DNA of 64,000 nt from Halomonadaceae bacterium (GTDB taxonomy: Bacteria > Pseudomonadota > Gammaproteobacteria > Pseudomonadales > Oleiphilaceae), in assembly GCA_007692645.1 (NCBI GenBank), contig REBR01000184.1, positions 1-64,000 of the forward strand. The letters are read 5' to 3'. The notes below the pieces were generated by a model. The model was not told where the DNA came from and did no database searches. It worked only from the letters and a program-made list of their open reading frames with translations. Of the stretch, positions 27,854 to 37,544 are shown piece after piece; the stretch's first letter is position 1; each line of letters begins with the position of its first letter. A program made the position numbers and the translations under genes.

Positions 27854-28366
27854 TTATTCAACAGTCCCGGTGCCCAGTGCCTGTAGTTCCTGCTGACGCT
27901 GCTGGCTCTGGTTTTTTAACGCCTCCAGCTCTTCACTGTAGAGTTCCAGCCAGTCCCGGGAGCCCTGGACCATGCGGGACAGTTCCCCCATGCCCTGTTC
28001 CAGGGTCTCGAGGAACTGCTGAAAGCTGTGTTCCTGGTCGTTCAGCCGGGCCAGCAAGGCCGGTGGAATAGCTGCCGGTGGAGGTGTGGCTTCCAGTATG
28101 GCCAGGCGCTCCATCAGTTGTGCCTGTTGCAGTTCACTCTGGCGCAGCCGGGCCTCCATTGTGGCTGAAGGCTGGACCTGGCGGGTCTTTTCCACCAGCG
28201 TCTCAGGTTTGCCCCCAGAGGGGGACAGCAAAAGGGTCACGACAATGGAGACGGCAATCAGGGCCACCAGGCCCCCGCCACACAGCAGCCATTGTATGGG
28301 CGTCAGCAGAGGGGCTTTGCTGTCAGTTTCCAGGGGCGGAGTCTCTGTGGGTTTGTTCTCAGTCAT
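27854..28366 (-). CDS. Single-pass membrane protein with coiled coil, unknown
   Basis: A 170-residue protein: a proline-rich cytoplasmic tail, one strong transmembrane helix (IQWLLCGGGLVALIAVSIVV, residues ~24-47), then a glutamine/glutamate-rich helical region. The helical part (ATMEARLRQSELQQAQLMER and LYSEELEALKNQSQQRQQEL) is likely coiled coil. No motif identifies a family. It converges on the YdgA-like gene with four bases between stops and is followed on its own strand by ggt upstream. Function unknown. Confidence 0.6.
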   Translation of the reverse strand: MTENKPTETPPLETDSKAPLLTPIQWLLCGGGLVALIAVSIVVTLLLSPSGGKPETLVEKTRQVQPSATMEARLRQSELQQAQLMERLAILEATPPPAAIPPALLARLNDQEHSFQQFLETLEQGMGELSRMVQGSRDWLELYSEELEALKNQSQQRQQELQALGTGTVE

Positions 28367-28442
28367 GGGCCAGGCACCAGTAAATCAGGCTAATGCAGCC
28401 AGAGTTAATAAAGTAACAGGTGCCAGGGGGGGTTGTCCGCCG

Positions 28443-30122
28443 CTATTTACTGCGGGCGCTGCCCGACCCCCGGGGATCGCTGGCCGCTTCCGTCAGGCCA
28501 TGGGCACCGATGCGTATTACCTGCATATTACCGTAGCGGCGGCCCAGGTCGTCCAGGCTGTGGCCCATGGCCTTCAGTGCCTGCCGGGTTTCAGGGGGAA
28601 AGGTGTCTGGTTCATGCTGGATCTGGTCGGGTAAATACTGGTGGTGAAAGCGGGGCTGGCTCACCAGGGTTTCCGGGTCCATGCCCTCCAGGGCGTGGAG
28701 CAGGCCGAGGAAGTTCATGGTGATAATGCGGCTGCCACCAGGAGTCCCCAGCAGCCAGGTATGTTCCGGGGTAGTCATGATGATGGGGCTCATGCTGGAC
28801 AGGGGGCGTTTGCCCGCCTCAACCCGATTGGCAGCACCACCCACCAGGCCATAGGCGTTGGGCTCTCCGGGCTTGATGCTGAAATCATCCATTTCATTGT
28901 TCAGCAGCACCCCGGTGGCGGCAGAGGTAATGCCGGAGCCGAAGGGGTAATTGATACTCAGGGTGGCAGACACCTGATTGCCATCAGCGTCCACCACCGA
29001 CAGGTGAGTGGTGTGGGGTCCCTGGTCTTCCAGCCCGTACAGGGTATCGCTGACGGTGGCCCGGTCCGGGTCGATGCTGTCAGCTTGCTGGCGTAAGTAG
29101 TCAGGATTCAGCAATTGCACCAGGGGAATCTCGGTAAAATCCGGGTCCCCCAGGTAAAAAGCCCGGTCATGGTAGGCCCGGCGCATGATCTCCGCCAGAT
29201 GGTGAGTGCGCTCCGGGGCATCCACCGGTGCCGGGCGTATTTCCAGCATGGTAAACATCTGGGTCAGGGCGACCCCGCCGGAGGAGGGGGCCGGGGCGGT
29301 CAGGATTTCTGCGTCCCCAAACACAATGCGGGCGGGGGCGCGCTCAATCAGGGCGTAATCCGCCAGGTCTTCCAGAGTCCAGATGCCCCCTGCCGTTTGC
29401 ACATCCGCCACCAGGGCCTGGGCCAGCTGACCCCTATAAAAGCCGTCATGGCCCTTTGCGGCCAGGGTTTCCAGGGTGGTGGCCAGCGCCGGTTGGCGAA
29501 TCAGGGTGCCGGGCTCCGGTGCCTGGTCAGAACCGGCCAGAAACACCGACCGGGTGGTGTCATCCGCCGCCATGATTTCGGCGCGCCAGCCAGCCAGGCG
29601 CTGGTAACGCTCATTCACGGTAAAGCCTTGCCGGGCGATGGTAATGGCCGCCGCCAGGCTCTCTGCCAGTGGTACCTGCCCGTAAGTCTTGCTGATGTGG
29701 GCCAAAGCCGCAGGCTGACCGGGAATGGCCGCGGCCAGGGGGCCGTTCAGGGAGGGCCGGCCTTCCAGCACTTCACCATTGTCATCCAGATACATATCCG
29801 GGTGGGCCTTGCCGGGGGCGGTTTCCCGGGCATCAATCACCCGGGCCTGCCCATGGGCATCCCGCAGTAACCAGAAGCCACCGCCCCCCAGTCCGGCACT
29901 GTAGGGCTCCGCTACCCCCAGCACTGCCGCCGCTGCGACTGCCCCATCGAAGGCGTTGCCGCCGTTGGCCATTACCGCCATGGCAGCGTCTGTGGCCAGG
30001 GGGTGGGCCGTGGCGGCCGCCGCCTGAGCGCTGCTGTGGGGTGCCTGTGGGTCATCAGCGCCAGCCGGGAGTAGCTGGCAGCCGGACAACAGCAGCAATA
30101 AAGGAAGCAGTCGAAGCAGCAT
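28443..30122 (-). CDS. ggt: Gamma-glutamyltransferase, predicted lipoprotein
   Basis: An Ntn-hydrolase that transfers or hydrolyses the gamma-glutamyl group of glutathione outside the cytoplasm. The precursor (559 residues) should cleave itself before the threonine in PHTTHLSVVDADGNQVSATL. NYPFGSGITSAATGVLLNNEMDDF and PLSSMSPIIM follow, carrying the substrate-binding serines. The N-terminus MLLRLLPLLLLLSGCQ ends in a lipobox (LSGC) with Gln after the cysteine, so the enzyme is probably tethered to the outer membrane, not free in the periplasm as in E. coli. An AAGG lies seven bases before the ATG. Confidence 0.93.
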   Translation of the reverse strand: MLLRLLPLLLLLSGCQLLPAGADDPQAPHSSAQAAAATAHPLATDAAMAVMANGGNAFDGAVAAAAVLGVAEPYSAGLGGGGFWLLRDAHGQARVIDARETAPGKAHPDMYLDDNGEVLEGRPSLNGPLAAAIPGQPAALAHISKTYGQVPLAESLAAAITIARQGFTVNERYQRLAGWRAEIMAADDTTRSVFLAGSDQAPEPGTLIRQPALATTLETLAAKGHDGFYRGQLAQALVADVQTAGGIWTLEDLADYALIERAPARIVFGDAEILTAPAPSSGGVALTQMFTMLEIRPAPVDAPERTHHLAEIMRRAYHDRAFYLGDPDFTEIPLVQLLNPDYLRQQADSIDPDRATVSDTLYGLEDQGPHTTHLSVVDADGNQVSATLSINYPFGSGITSAATGVLLNNEMDDFSIKPGEPNAYGLVGGAANRVEAGKRPLSSMSPIIMTTPEHTWLLGTPGGSRIITMNFLGLLHALEGMDPETLVSQPRFHHQYLPDQIQHEPDTFPPETRQALKAMGHSLDDLGRRYGNMQVIRIGAHGLTEAASDPRGSGSARSK

Positions 30123-30131
30123 GGGCTGGCC

Positions 30132-30647
<516 letters not shown>

Positions 30648-30867
30648 CTACAGGAGAGCCATGGGTGAATGGTAAACAATGCCTGGCTTTGCCTCAAATG
30701 CCACTGCATTCAGGTGGCCAACAGCGGACGTTAAAAGTGACAGAAAGGCGGCAGAAGCATGTAAGTGAATACTGATGGCTTAGACCAATGTCTAAGGCGC
30801 TTTTCCTCGCGTTTCAATGACACTGAACTAGAGTGACGGGACGATAAAGCCTTTTGGGAATTCGATT

Positions 30868-32505
30868 ATGCTGGCACTCCTGCGCCGTTTTAGCATTCGT
30901 CAGCGACTCTTTACCCTGATGGGTTTGATGTTGCTGGTACTGGTGATTGTTGTCGGGCGCTTTTCCCTGGATTTTCTGGATGCCCTGCATAATGAGCGTC
31001 AGGCCCAGACCCGGCATCTCAATCAGGTTGGCATGGGGGTTCTGGAGCGTTACCACGACATGCAACAGCGTGGTGAAATGACAGAGCAGGAAGCCCAGGC
31101 CAGGGCACTGGATGCACTGCGGGATATCCGCTATGCCGAGGACGACTATTACTGGATCCATAACCGGGATCTGATCATGGTTATGCACCCCTTTAATCCA
31201 GCCCTGGACGGTGAACAGCTGGGGGGCTATGAAGACCCCAACGGGGTAAGGCTGTTTGTGGAAATGGAGCGGGTGATTCGCCGTGAAGGCTCCGGTTTTG
31301 TGCCCTACGACTGGCCCAAACCCGGCTCTGACACACCGGAACCCAAGCTTTCCTACGTGGCTGCCTTTACGCCCTGGAACTGGACTATCGGTACCGGCCT
31401 CTATCTGGACGACATGTATGAGGACTATACCGGTTACATGGCGCAGATTATTGCGGTGGTGTTTGTGGGTATGCTGATATTGCTCGGGGTCAGCAGCCTG
31501 ATTGTACACAGCGTCACCCGGCCCCTGGCCAGAGCCGCTGCCGCCATGGAAGACATTGCCTCCGGTGACGGCGACCTGACCCGCACCCTGGAGGCGGAAG
31601 GCAATGATGAAGTGGCCAGGGTGGCGGTGGGCTTCAATGCGTTCACCGACAAAATCGCCACTGTGATCCGTGAACTGCTGGAAGTGGTGGCCTCCAACCG
31701 GGAAGTGGCGGCAGCGGTAACCCGGGCCATTGCCCAGGCGGACAACTCCTTCAATCATCAGAAAACCGAACTGGACACGGTGGCCGCCGCCATTGAGGAA
31801 ATGGCCCAGACCGTGGAAGACGTGGCCAAACGCATTGGCGAGGCGGCGGATGCCGCCCGTGATGCCAATAGCCGGGCCGGTGAAGGGGAGCGCACGGCGG
31901 ACCGTACCAGTCAGGAAATGCAGGCACTGGCGGAGCGGATACAGGCCGCCAGTGATGCCATTGGTGAGCTGGACCACCACGCCCAGACCATTGGATCGGT
32001 ACTGGACGTGATTCGCGGTGTTGCCGACCAGACCAATCTGCTGGCCCTGAACGCCGCCATCGAGGCGGCCCGGGCCGGTGAGCAGGGGCGGGGTTTTGCG
32101 GTGGTGGCGGATGAAGTGCGCACCCTGGCCAGTCGCACCCAGGCCTCAACGGATGAGATTCACAGCATGATTACGGCACTGCAGGAAGGCACCAGTAATG
32201 CGGTGAATACCATGCAAGCGGGTCATGAACAGTCTACAGCCATGCAGCAACAGGTGGCGTCGGCCCGGGAGTCCCTGCAATCCATTGCCGGTTCCGTCAG
32301 TACCATCACCGACATGACCCAGCACGTGGCAACCTCCGCAGAGGAACAGTCCCAGGCATCCAATGAAATTGCCCAGAGCCTGAACCACCTGACCAGTCTG
32401 TCTGATGAGGTGCGCAGGGAGCTGGGAACTATCAGTGATCAGACCCAGGCGCTGAATGATTCAGCGGAGTCCCTGAACCGGCTGGTGGGCCAGTTCAAGG
32501 TATAA
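30868..32505 (+). CDS. Methyl-accepting chemotaxis protein with periplasmic single Cache domain
   Basis: A 545-residue chemoreceptor. Transmembrane helix 1 is around residues 12-35. The periplasmic region (about 38-185) contains [20 protein letters not shown] and [21 protein letters not shown], the pattern of sCache_2 (SMP_2) ligand domains, which often bind short organic acids. Helix 2 (about 193-215) leads to a HAMP domain with [20 protein letters not shown]. The signalling tip is [20 protein letters not shown] followed by [18 protein letters not shown]. No CheR-docking pentapeptide is seen at the C-terminus. Ligand unknown. Confidence 0.93.
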   Translation: MLALLRRFSIRQRLFTLMGLMLLVLVIVVGRFSLDFLDALHNERQAQTRHLNQVGMGVLERYHDMQQRGEMTEQEAQARALDALRDIRYAEDDYYWIHNRDLIMVMHPFNPALDGEQLGGYEDPNGVRLFVEMERVIRREGSGFVPYDWPKPGSDTPEPKLSYVAAFTPWNWTIGTGLYLDDMYEDYTGYMAQIIAVVFVGMLILLGVSSLIVHSVTRPLARAAAAMEDIASGDGDLTRTLEAEGNDEVARVAVGFNAFTDKIATVIRELLEVVASNREVAAAVTRAIAQADNSFNHQKTELDTVAAAIEEMAQTVEDVAKRIGEAADAARDANSRAGEGERTADRTSQEMQALAERIQAASDAIGELDHHAQTIGSVLDVIRGVADQTNLLALNAAIEAARAGEQGRGFAVVADEVRTLASRTQASTDEIHSMITALQEGTSNAVNTMQAGHEQSTAMQQQVASARESLQSIAGSVSTITDMTQHVATSAEEQSQASNEIAQSLNHLTSLSDEVRRELGTISDQTQALNDSAESLNRLVGQFKV

Positions 32506-32759
32506 GCCACCGGCCCCCACAGTATTCCTGCACGGATACCCAAGCCCGTCTTCCTGATCCTTTGCACACAGAGTCTGGCTGACAGCTCAGAGGCTCTTTG
32601 GTGATCACCGGTGATAACGCTGCTCAGATTCGGTGAGTGGCCCTGAAGTTCCCCGTCATGAGGATTCAGTTGTCCTGCTCTATACTGAAAAAAAAGACAC
32701 TGGCTGTGGAGGGGATTTTCAGCACTGGGAGAGTGTCTAAACTCAAAAGGAGGCTGTCC

Positions 32760-33455
32760 ATGAGTGAGTTGAGCAAACAGATCCGGGCCAGACTTGAGCA
32801 CGACCCAGCCGTTAATCTGCATGCCAGTGACCTGGTCATCACGGACGCAGAAGTGGTTCACCTAAAAGGTGTGGTGCCGGATATCCGGGCCAAGCGAAAA
32901 GCCTGGCGCATTGCCAGCGAATTGGCACAGGGCAAAGGGGTCAATGATGAGCTGCGGCTGCAGTCTGATCTTAAAGAGGGGGACGACCGGCTGGCAGAGG
33001 CCCTGGATCTGGCCCTGCGCAAGGATTCCATCTTTCATACCCTGTTGATACGCAACCTTAACGCCGGGGACGAGCCCCTGGAAAGGGACAGTAACGGCAT
33101 AGAGCTGAGTGCCGCTGACGGGGTGCTGGCAATGGCGGGCCAAGTGCCTAGCCTGAGTCATCGCCGGCTGGCGGAGGTGAATGCCTGGTGGACGCCGGGG
33201 GTGGTGGATGTTGATAACCGCCTGCAGCTGCAATGGCCGGAAGAGGAAAACGACGATGAAATCAGTGACACCCTGCTCCTGGTGATGGAAAAAGACTGGT
33301 TTCTCCACGGCCATGAGATCAGGGTCCAGGTGCGCAACAAAGAGGTGACGTTGCTGGGGCGGGTAGCCTCATCGGCCCTGTCGCAACGGGCAGAGTGGGA
33401 CTGCTGGTATGTGCCGGGGGTGCGGGAGGTGCACAATTCTTTAACCGTGAGTTAA
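32760..33455 (+). CDS. BON-domain protein
   Basis: A 231-residue protein without a signal peptide, from the ATG at 32760, which has AGGAGG seven bases upstream; the frame extends to 32637 without support. Repeats of the BON pattern can be seen. SELSKQIRARLEHDPAVNLH with SDLVITDAEVVHLKGVVPD is the first. AADGVLAMAGQVPSLSHRRL is the second. EIRVQVRNKEVTLLGRVASS with VPGVREVHNSLTV is the third. BON domains bind membranes or stress-related ligands, and most relatives are periplasmic. The absence of an export signal here is notable. The gene is monocistronic between two chemoreceptors. Confidence 0.75.
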   Translation: MSELSKQIRARLEHDPAVNLHASDLVITDAEVVHLKGVVPDIRAKRKAWRIASELAQGKGVNDELRLQSDLKEGDDRLAEALDLALRKDSIFHTLLIRNLNAGDEPLERDSNGIELSAADGVLAMAGQVPSLSHRRLAEVNAWWTPGVVDVDNRLQLQWPEEENDDEISDTLLLVMEKDWFLHGHEIRVQVRNKEVTLLGRVASSALSQRAEWDCWYVPGVREVHNSLTVS

Positions 33456-33525
33456 GGGGCGCGGTTGTTTCAATGACCGTTGCACTTCTTTACGTAACTT
33501 ATCAGTCCCAATATGATCATGTTCG

Positions 33526-33542
33526 TATATATTAAATATATA
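33526..33542. promoter_or_regulatory. AT palindrome in the promoter region of the second chemoreceptor
   Basis: A perfect 17-base palindrome, TATATATT-A-AATATATA, lies 82 bases before the chemoreceptor start in an otherwise GC-rich neighbourhood. It could supply an AT-rich promoter element or a binding site for a regulator or nucleoid protein. There is no direct evidence for either role. Confidence 0.3.
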
Positions 33543-33623
33543 CTTAACACTATCTTTGCCCTCGGAACGCTTCCTGTTACCCAGGACCCTCGTTTTTTCG
33601 GGCAGACCTGAGGCAGGCCTGTA

Positions 33624-35138
33624 ATGAACCATTCCCCCAGTATTGTCACGGAAGACCGTCTGCGCGCAGACAAGCAGCTTCTTATTATTCTTCTGGTTCA
33701 TATTCCACTGGTATCTCTGTTAATTCCCATAGGGTATGACACCACTTTTTTCGCCATTGCCGCCTCCCTCATTCTGGGAGCCCTTGCCATCGGCTGTTAT
33801 GCCCTTCTGGCAGGCACGCGGTTATTGTCGGTGTTGTTTGCCACATTCCTGATGAGTTTCTCCGCCATTATGATTCAGGCCCGGCTGGGACAGGGGGAAA
33901 TGCACTTTCACATTTTCGTGGCCATGGCCTTACTGATCATCTACCGGGACTGGCTCCCCATTGTTACCGCAGCGGTTGTTATAGGGTTGCATCACCTGAT
34001 ATTTACCAGTCTGCAAATGTCGGCTGTCACCGTGGGAGATATGCCGATTGCCCTTTTTAACCATGATCTGAGTTGGTCAATGACCCTGGTGCATGGGGCA
34101 TTTGTGGTGTTTGAGGCGGGTATCCTGGTGTTTTTCGCCATTCGTATGGGGCAGGAGCGGGACCAGGCGAGGCAAATCATTGAGGTGGTGCAACGCTTTG
34201 GCACTGATAAGGATCTGACGGGTCGCATCAAGGCTGCCGGTAGCGATAGAACAGCCACTTCATTTAATAGCATGATGACGCAGTTTGAGGCAGTAATTGT
34301 TCTGGTTCGGGATCTTTCAGTCCGCCTTAGCAGCAGTGCCCGGGCACTCAAAGACGTCAGCAGTCATTCCGGCAACATAGTGGACGAACAGCAGCAGGAA
34401 ACTGCACAGGCGGCAACGGCTATGAACCAAATGGCTGCGACCATTCAGGAGGTGGCCAAAAACGCACAGACGGCCTCAGAATCAGCCATTCAGGCGTTAG
34501 AGGCATCTTCTTCCGGGGCCAGCAGTGTCAATGATGTGGTGAAACTGACAGAGTTTACCAATGCCGCAATGGAGGATGCTGCCGGCATGGTTCAGGGCCT
34601 GGTGGACAAGGTTCAGTCCATTGCTTCTGTGATCGGCTCCATTAGTGACATATCGGATCAGACCAATTTACTGGCCCTGAATGCTGCCATTGAAGCTGCC
34701 CGGGCTGGTGACCATGGCAAGGGTTTTGCGGTGGTGGCGGATGAAGTGCGGAACCTGTCGCGACGTACCCAGGCGTTTACTGAAGATATCCGGGTGACCA
34801 TTGAGTCCCTGACTCAGGCATCAGCGGGGAGTCTGGCGGCTATTGAGGTTGGTCAGACCCGGTCACGTGAGACCACTCACGCTATTCGCGAAACTGGCCA
34901 GGCGCTATCGGCCATTGAAAAAGCGGTTGGCCAGGTCAGCGATATGAATCAGCAGATTGCCGCTGCCTCTGAACAGCAGGCCATGGTGGCGTCTGAAATC
35001 AATGAAAACATTCATCGTGTTGCTGACCAGGGAAATGCAGTGGTTACTGAGGTGGGCAAGGCCAAAGTAATGGCAGAGCAAATGGAGACCGTGGTTGAGG
35101 AAGTCAACGGGCTGGCAAGGGGCTACAAAACCGGCTGA
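33624..35138 (+). CDS. Methyl-accepting chemotaxis protein with polytopic membrane sensor
   Basis: A 504-residue chemoreceptor whose first ~185 residues form about five or six transmembrane helices rather than a periplasmic loop. The core of this sensor, [20 protein letters not shown] followed by [17 protein letters not shown], has a conserved-looking histidine set (HFH, HH) inside or beside the membrane, which could bind metal or haem. A short linker leads to the signalling domain with [20 protein letters not shown] and [19 protein letters not shown]. Related HFH-x-YRDW-x-HH sensors occur, from memory, on other bacterial receptors and kinases. No HAMP domain is evident. Ligand unknown. Confidence 0.88.
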   Translation: MNHSPSIVTEDRLRADKQLLIILLVHIPLVSLLIPIGYDTTFFAIAASLILGALAIGCYALLAGTRLLSVLFATFLMSFSAIMIQARLGQGEMHFHIFVAMALLIIYRDWLPIVTAAVVIGLHHLIFTSLQMSAVTVGDMPIALFNHDLSWSMTLVHGAFVVFEAGILVFFAIRMGQERDQARQIIEVVQRFGTDKDLTGRIKAAGSDRTATSFNSMMTQFEAVIVLVRDLSVRLSSSARALKDVSSHSGNIVDEQQQETAQAATAMNQMAATIQEVAKNAQTASESAIQALEASSSGASSVNDVVKLTEFTNAAMEDAAGMVQGLVDKVQSIASVIGSISDISDQTNLLALNAAIEAARAGDHGKGFAVVADEVRNLSRRTQAFTEDIRVTIESLTQASAGSLAAIEVGQTRSRETTHAIRETGQALSAIEKAVGQVSDMNQQIAAASEQQAMVASEINENIHRVADQGNAVVTEVGKAKVMAEQMETVVEEVNGLARGYKTG

Positions 35139-35144
35139 TGCCCA

Positions 35145-35178
35145 AAAAAAAGCCCGGTAATGGCTTTACCGGGCTTTC
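35145..35178. terminator. Bidirectional intrinsic terminator
   Basis: A stem AGCCCGGTAA / TTACCGGGCT with loop TGGC is flanked by eight A on the left and TTTCTT on the right. It can serve both the plus-strand chemoreceptor gene and the convergent aldehyde dehydrogenase gene; the longer U-run is on the minus-strand transcript. Confidence 0.85.
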
Positions 35179-35202
35179 TTCAGAACCGCTGGGAAACAGT
35201 GT

Positions 35203-36648
35203 TTAGCGAATAAACAGCTTAAATACCAGCTTGTGGATCAGGGTGCCGTGGGGCGGGTGCACAAATCGGCCACTGTTAAAACGCTGTTTGGCATAGATGC
35301 CGCGGGCGTTGGACAGGGTATGGAAGCCTTCTTCCCCGTGGTAATGCCCCATACCGGACTCCCCGAGACCACCGAAGGGCATATCGTCCTGGGCCACGTG
35401 CATCAGGGTGTCGTTGATGCTCATGCCGCCGGAATGGCTGTTTTCGATGACGTACTGCTGTTGACGACGGTCGTAGCCGAAGTAGTACATGGCCAGGGGC
35501 CGGGGCCGGTTGTTAATGAAGTCCAGGGCTTCATTGACAGCGCCGTAGGGAACGATGGGCAGAATCGGGCCGAAAATTTCTTCCTGCATCACTTCCATGT
35601 CATCACTGGCGTTCAGTACCAGGTGAATGGGCATTTTTCGGGTATCATCGCCGAAGTGTTCATCCGCCGGGTTAATGGCGATGATATCGGCACCCTTGGC
35701 TTTGGCATCTTCCAGCAGCGCCTGCAGACGGCTATGCTGGCGGTCGTTGATAATGCTGGTGTAATCCGGGTTTTCTTTCAGGGTTGGGTAGCTGTTGCTG
35801 ACCGCCTCCCGGAACGCTTCCACAAAGTGGTTCATGCGGTCTGCCGGGCACAGCACATAATCCGGTGCGACGCAGGTCTGGCCGGCATTGAATGCCTTGC
35901 CGAAGGCAATGCGCTCGGCGGCGTCTTTCATGGGCACATCAGCGGAGACCAGGGCGGGGGATTTGCCCCCAAGCTCCAGGGTGACCGGGGTCAGGTTGTC
36001 CGCTGCGGCCCGCATGACATGGCGGCCCACGGCGGTGGAGCCAGTAAACAGCAGATGGTTAAACGGCTTGCTGGCAAATGCCTGGGCCACATCCACTTCA
36101 CCATTGACCACGGCAACCAGGTCTTCCGGGAAGTTGGCTTCAAGGATTTCTTTTACCAGGGCAGAGGTGTGAGGGGTGAATTCGGACATTTTAATCATCG
36201 CCCGGTTACCTGCTGCCAGGGCCGTGGTCAGGGGGCTGATGGCCAGGAACAGGGGGTAGTTCCAGGGAACCATGATGCCAATAACCCCCAGTGGCTCATA
36301 ATGCACCTTGTTGGAGCCGGGCATAAACAGCATGCTGACATGGCGCTTGGAAGGCTTCATCCACTGGCCCAGGTGCTTGAGGGCATAGTTAACCCCCTGC
36401 ACCGACGGCATGACTTCAGCCAGCAGGGTCTCGTCCACAGAGCGACCGCCAAAATCCCGGTCAATGGCGGCTGTCAGGGCATCCTGATTTTCCAGCAGCA
36501 GGCGTTTCAGGCGCAGCAGATTTTCCCGGCGCTCTGTCAGTGAAGGCATACGGTTACGGCGGAAACCTTCCTGTTGGGCCGTAAAGGTACGGTTCAGTTG
36601 CTGGATCTGTTTCTTTTGCTCTGTCAGTTGCACAACATTGGCGACCAT
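35203..36648 (-). CDS. NAD(P)-dependent aldehyde dehydrogenase (coniferyl aldehyde dehydrogenase type)
   Basis: A 481-residue class 3-like ALDH that oxidises aldehydes to acids. The catalytic cysteine is in FGKAFNAGQTCVAPDYVLCP, and the general-base glutamate is in TPVTLELGGKSPALV. VPWNYPLFLAISPLTTALAA forms the oxyanion asparagine segment. The C-terminus ends in a hydrophobic/basic HKLVFKLFIR. Overall it resembles CalB-type coniferyl aldehyde dehydrogenases, but in this setting a fatty aldehyde from alkane oxidation is an equally likely substrate. GAGGAGG precedes the ATG. A divergent TetR gene with an intervening palindrome is its probable regulator. Confidence 0.9.
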   Translation of the reverse strand: MVANVVQLTEQKKQIQQLNRTFTAQQEGFRRNRMPSLTERRENLLRLKRLLLENQDALTAAIDRDFGGRSVDETLLAEVMPSVQGVNYALKHLGQWMKPSKRHVSMLFMPGSNKVHYEPLGVIGIMVPWNYPLFLAISPLTTALAAGNRAMIKMSEFTPHTSALVKEILEANFPEDLVAVVNGEVDVAQAFASKPFNHLLFTGSTAVGRHVMRAAADNLTPVTLELGGKSPALVSADVPMKDAAERIAFGKAFNAGQTCVAPDYVLCPADRMNHFVEAFREAVSNSYPTLKENPDYTSIINDRQHSRLQALLEDAKAKGADIIAINPADEHFGDDTRKMPIHLVLNASDDMEVMQEEIFGPILPIVPYGAVNEALDFINNRPRPLAMYYFGYDRRQQQYVIENSHSGGMSINDTLMHVAQDDMPFGGLGESGMGHYHGEEGFHTLSNARGIYAKQRFNSGRFVHPPHGTLIHKLVFKLFIR

Positions 36649-36755
36649 GGGGTCCTCCTCATGTTTCCGTCGACCGGGCGATCGGCCTGTCGGATCGGAC
36701 GGGGCAGCGGTGACAGCCTGCTCCGTGTAAAATAGGCTTGTGAATTCGTTATTAT

Positions 36756-36777
36756 TATTAGAGCATATACTCTAATA
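36756..36777. promoter_or_regulatory. Candidate TetR operator between the aldehyde dehydrogenase and TetR genes
   Basis: An inverted repeat with 8-base arms, TATTAGAG and CTCTAATA, separated by CATATA, lies in the 211-base divergent region. It is AT-rich against GC-rich surroundings. The size, symmetry and location suit a TetR-family operator overlapping one or both promoters. Confidence 0.6.
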
Positions 36778-36859
36778 GTCAACAGGGGAGTTGGCATTTC
36801 AGGTCGTTCATCAAGCCGCGAAATGCCAACAGGTCTGCAAAAGAGGCTTGTAGCAAGTC

Positions 36860-37522
36860 ATGAAAACCAGAGACCGCATCATTCAGGCCAGCCTGGCGCT
36901 CTTTAACGAGCGTGGAGAGCGTAATGTCACCACCAACCACATTGCGGCACACCTTAAGATCTCCCCGGGCAACCTGTACTACCACTTTCGCAACAAGACC
37001 GACATTATTTACAGTCTGTTTCTCAGCTATAAAGGCCTGGTTGACCAATACCTCAGCGTTCCTGAGGGCCGGGCCCTGAAGATGGAAGACAAGATGGGCT
37101 ACCTGGAAGCGGTGTTTGACGGGCTCTGGTATTACCGTTTCTTCCACCGTGACCTGGAGTACCTGCTCGACAGTGATCCCCGCTTACGCAAGGATTATCG
37201 TTCATTTACCCTGCAGTGCCTCGGGGCTATCAAGGCCATTGTCAGAGGACTGGAAGCGGGTTCTATTTTGCACATGCGCTCAGAAGACGAACGGGAAGCA
37301 GTGGCCCTTAATACCTGGTTGGTGGTGACCAACTGGATGGCTTTCCTGAAAACCGCCCATGCGGATGACGATGAAAATGGCGACATTGACCGCCAGCAGC
37401 TCAAGCAGGGCATTTATCAGGTGTTGACCATGGAAATGCCTTACGTGGAGCCGGCGTATCAGGAAACGGTGCGGCTGCTGCGGGAGCAGTACCGGCCAGC
37501 GCCGGTGTCCATGCAGGCCTGA
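36860..37522 (+). CDS. TetR-family transcriptional regulator
   Basis: A 220-residue regulator with a textbook TetR helix-turn-helix: MKTRDRIIQASLALFNERGE followed by NVTTNHIAAHLKISPGNLYYHFRNKTDIIYSLF (residues 1-55). The C-terminal domain is aromatic-rich (DGLWYYRFFHRDLEYLLDSD), as in regulators that sense hydrophobic ligands. It is divergent from the aldehyde dehydrogenase across a palindromic site. The pair resembles the PA0366-PA0367 arrangement in Pseudomonas aeruginosa as I remember it. Autoregulation and repression of the dehydrogenase are the simplest reading. Confidence 0.88.
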   Translation: MKTRDRIIQASLALFNERGERNVTTNHIAAHLKISPGNLYYHFRNKTDIIYSLFLSYKGLVDQYLSVPEGRALKMEDKMGYLEAVFDGLWYYRFFHRDLEYLLDSDPRLRKDYRSFTLQCLGAIKAIVRGLEAGSILHMRSEDEREAVALNTWLVVTNWMAFLKTAHADDDENGDIDRQQLKQGIYQVLTMEMPYVEPAYQETVRLLREQYRPAPVSMQA

Positions 37523-37544
37523 GCCGGGGCTGCAGGGGAGGGAG

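Noticed and set aside
30825-30867. Possible sigma-28 promoter (GACGATAA) before the first chemoreceptor
   Set aside because: The -10-like element is present but no matching TAAA box stands at the required 15-base distance.
30814-31980. 388-codon minus-strand frame opposite the first chemoreceptor
   Set aside because: Antisense to clear Cache, HAMP and signalling segments; no independent support.
35233-36543. 436-codon plus-strand frame opposite the aldehyde dehydrogenase
   Set aside because: Wholly antisense to a gene with intact catalytic motifs; glycine/histidine-rich shadow translation.
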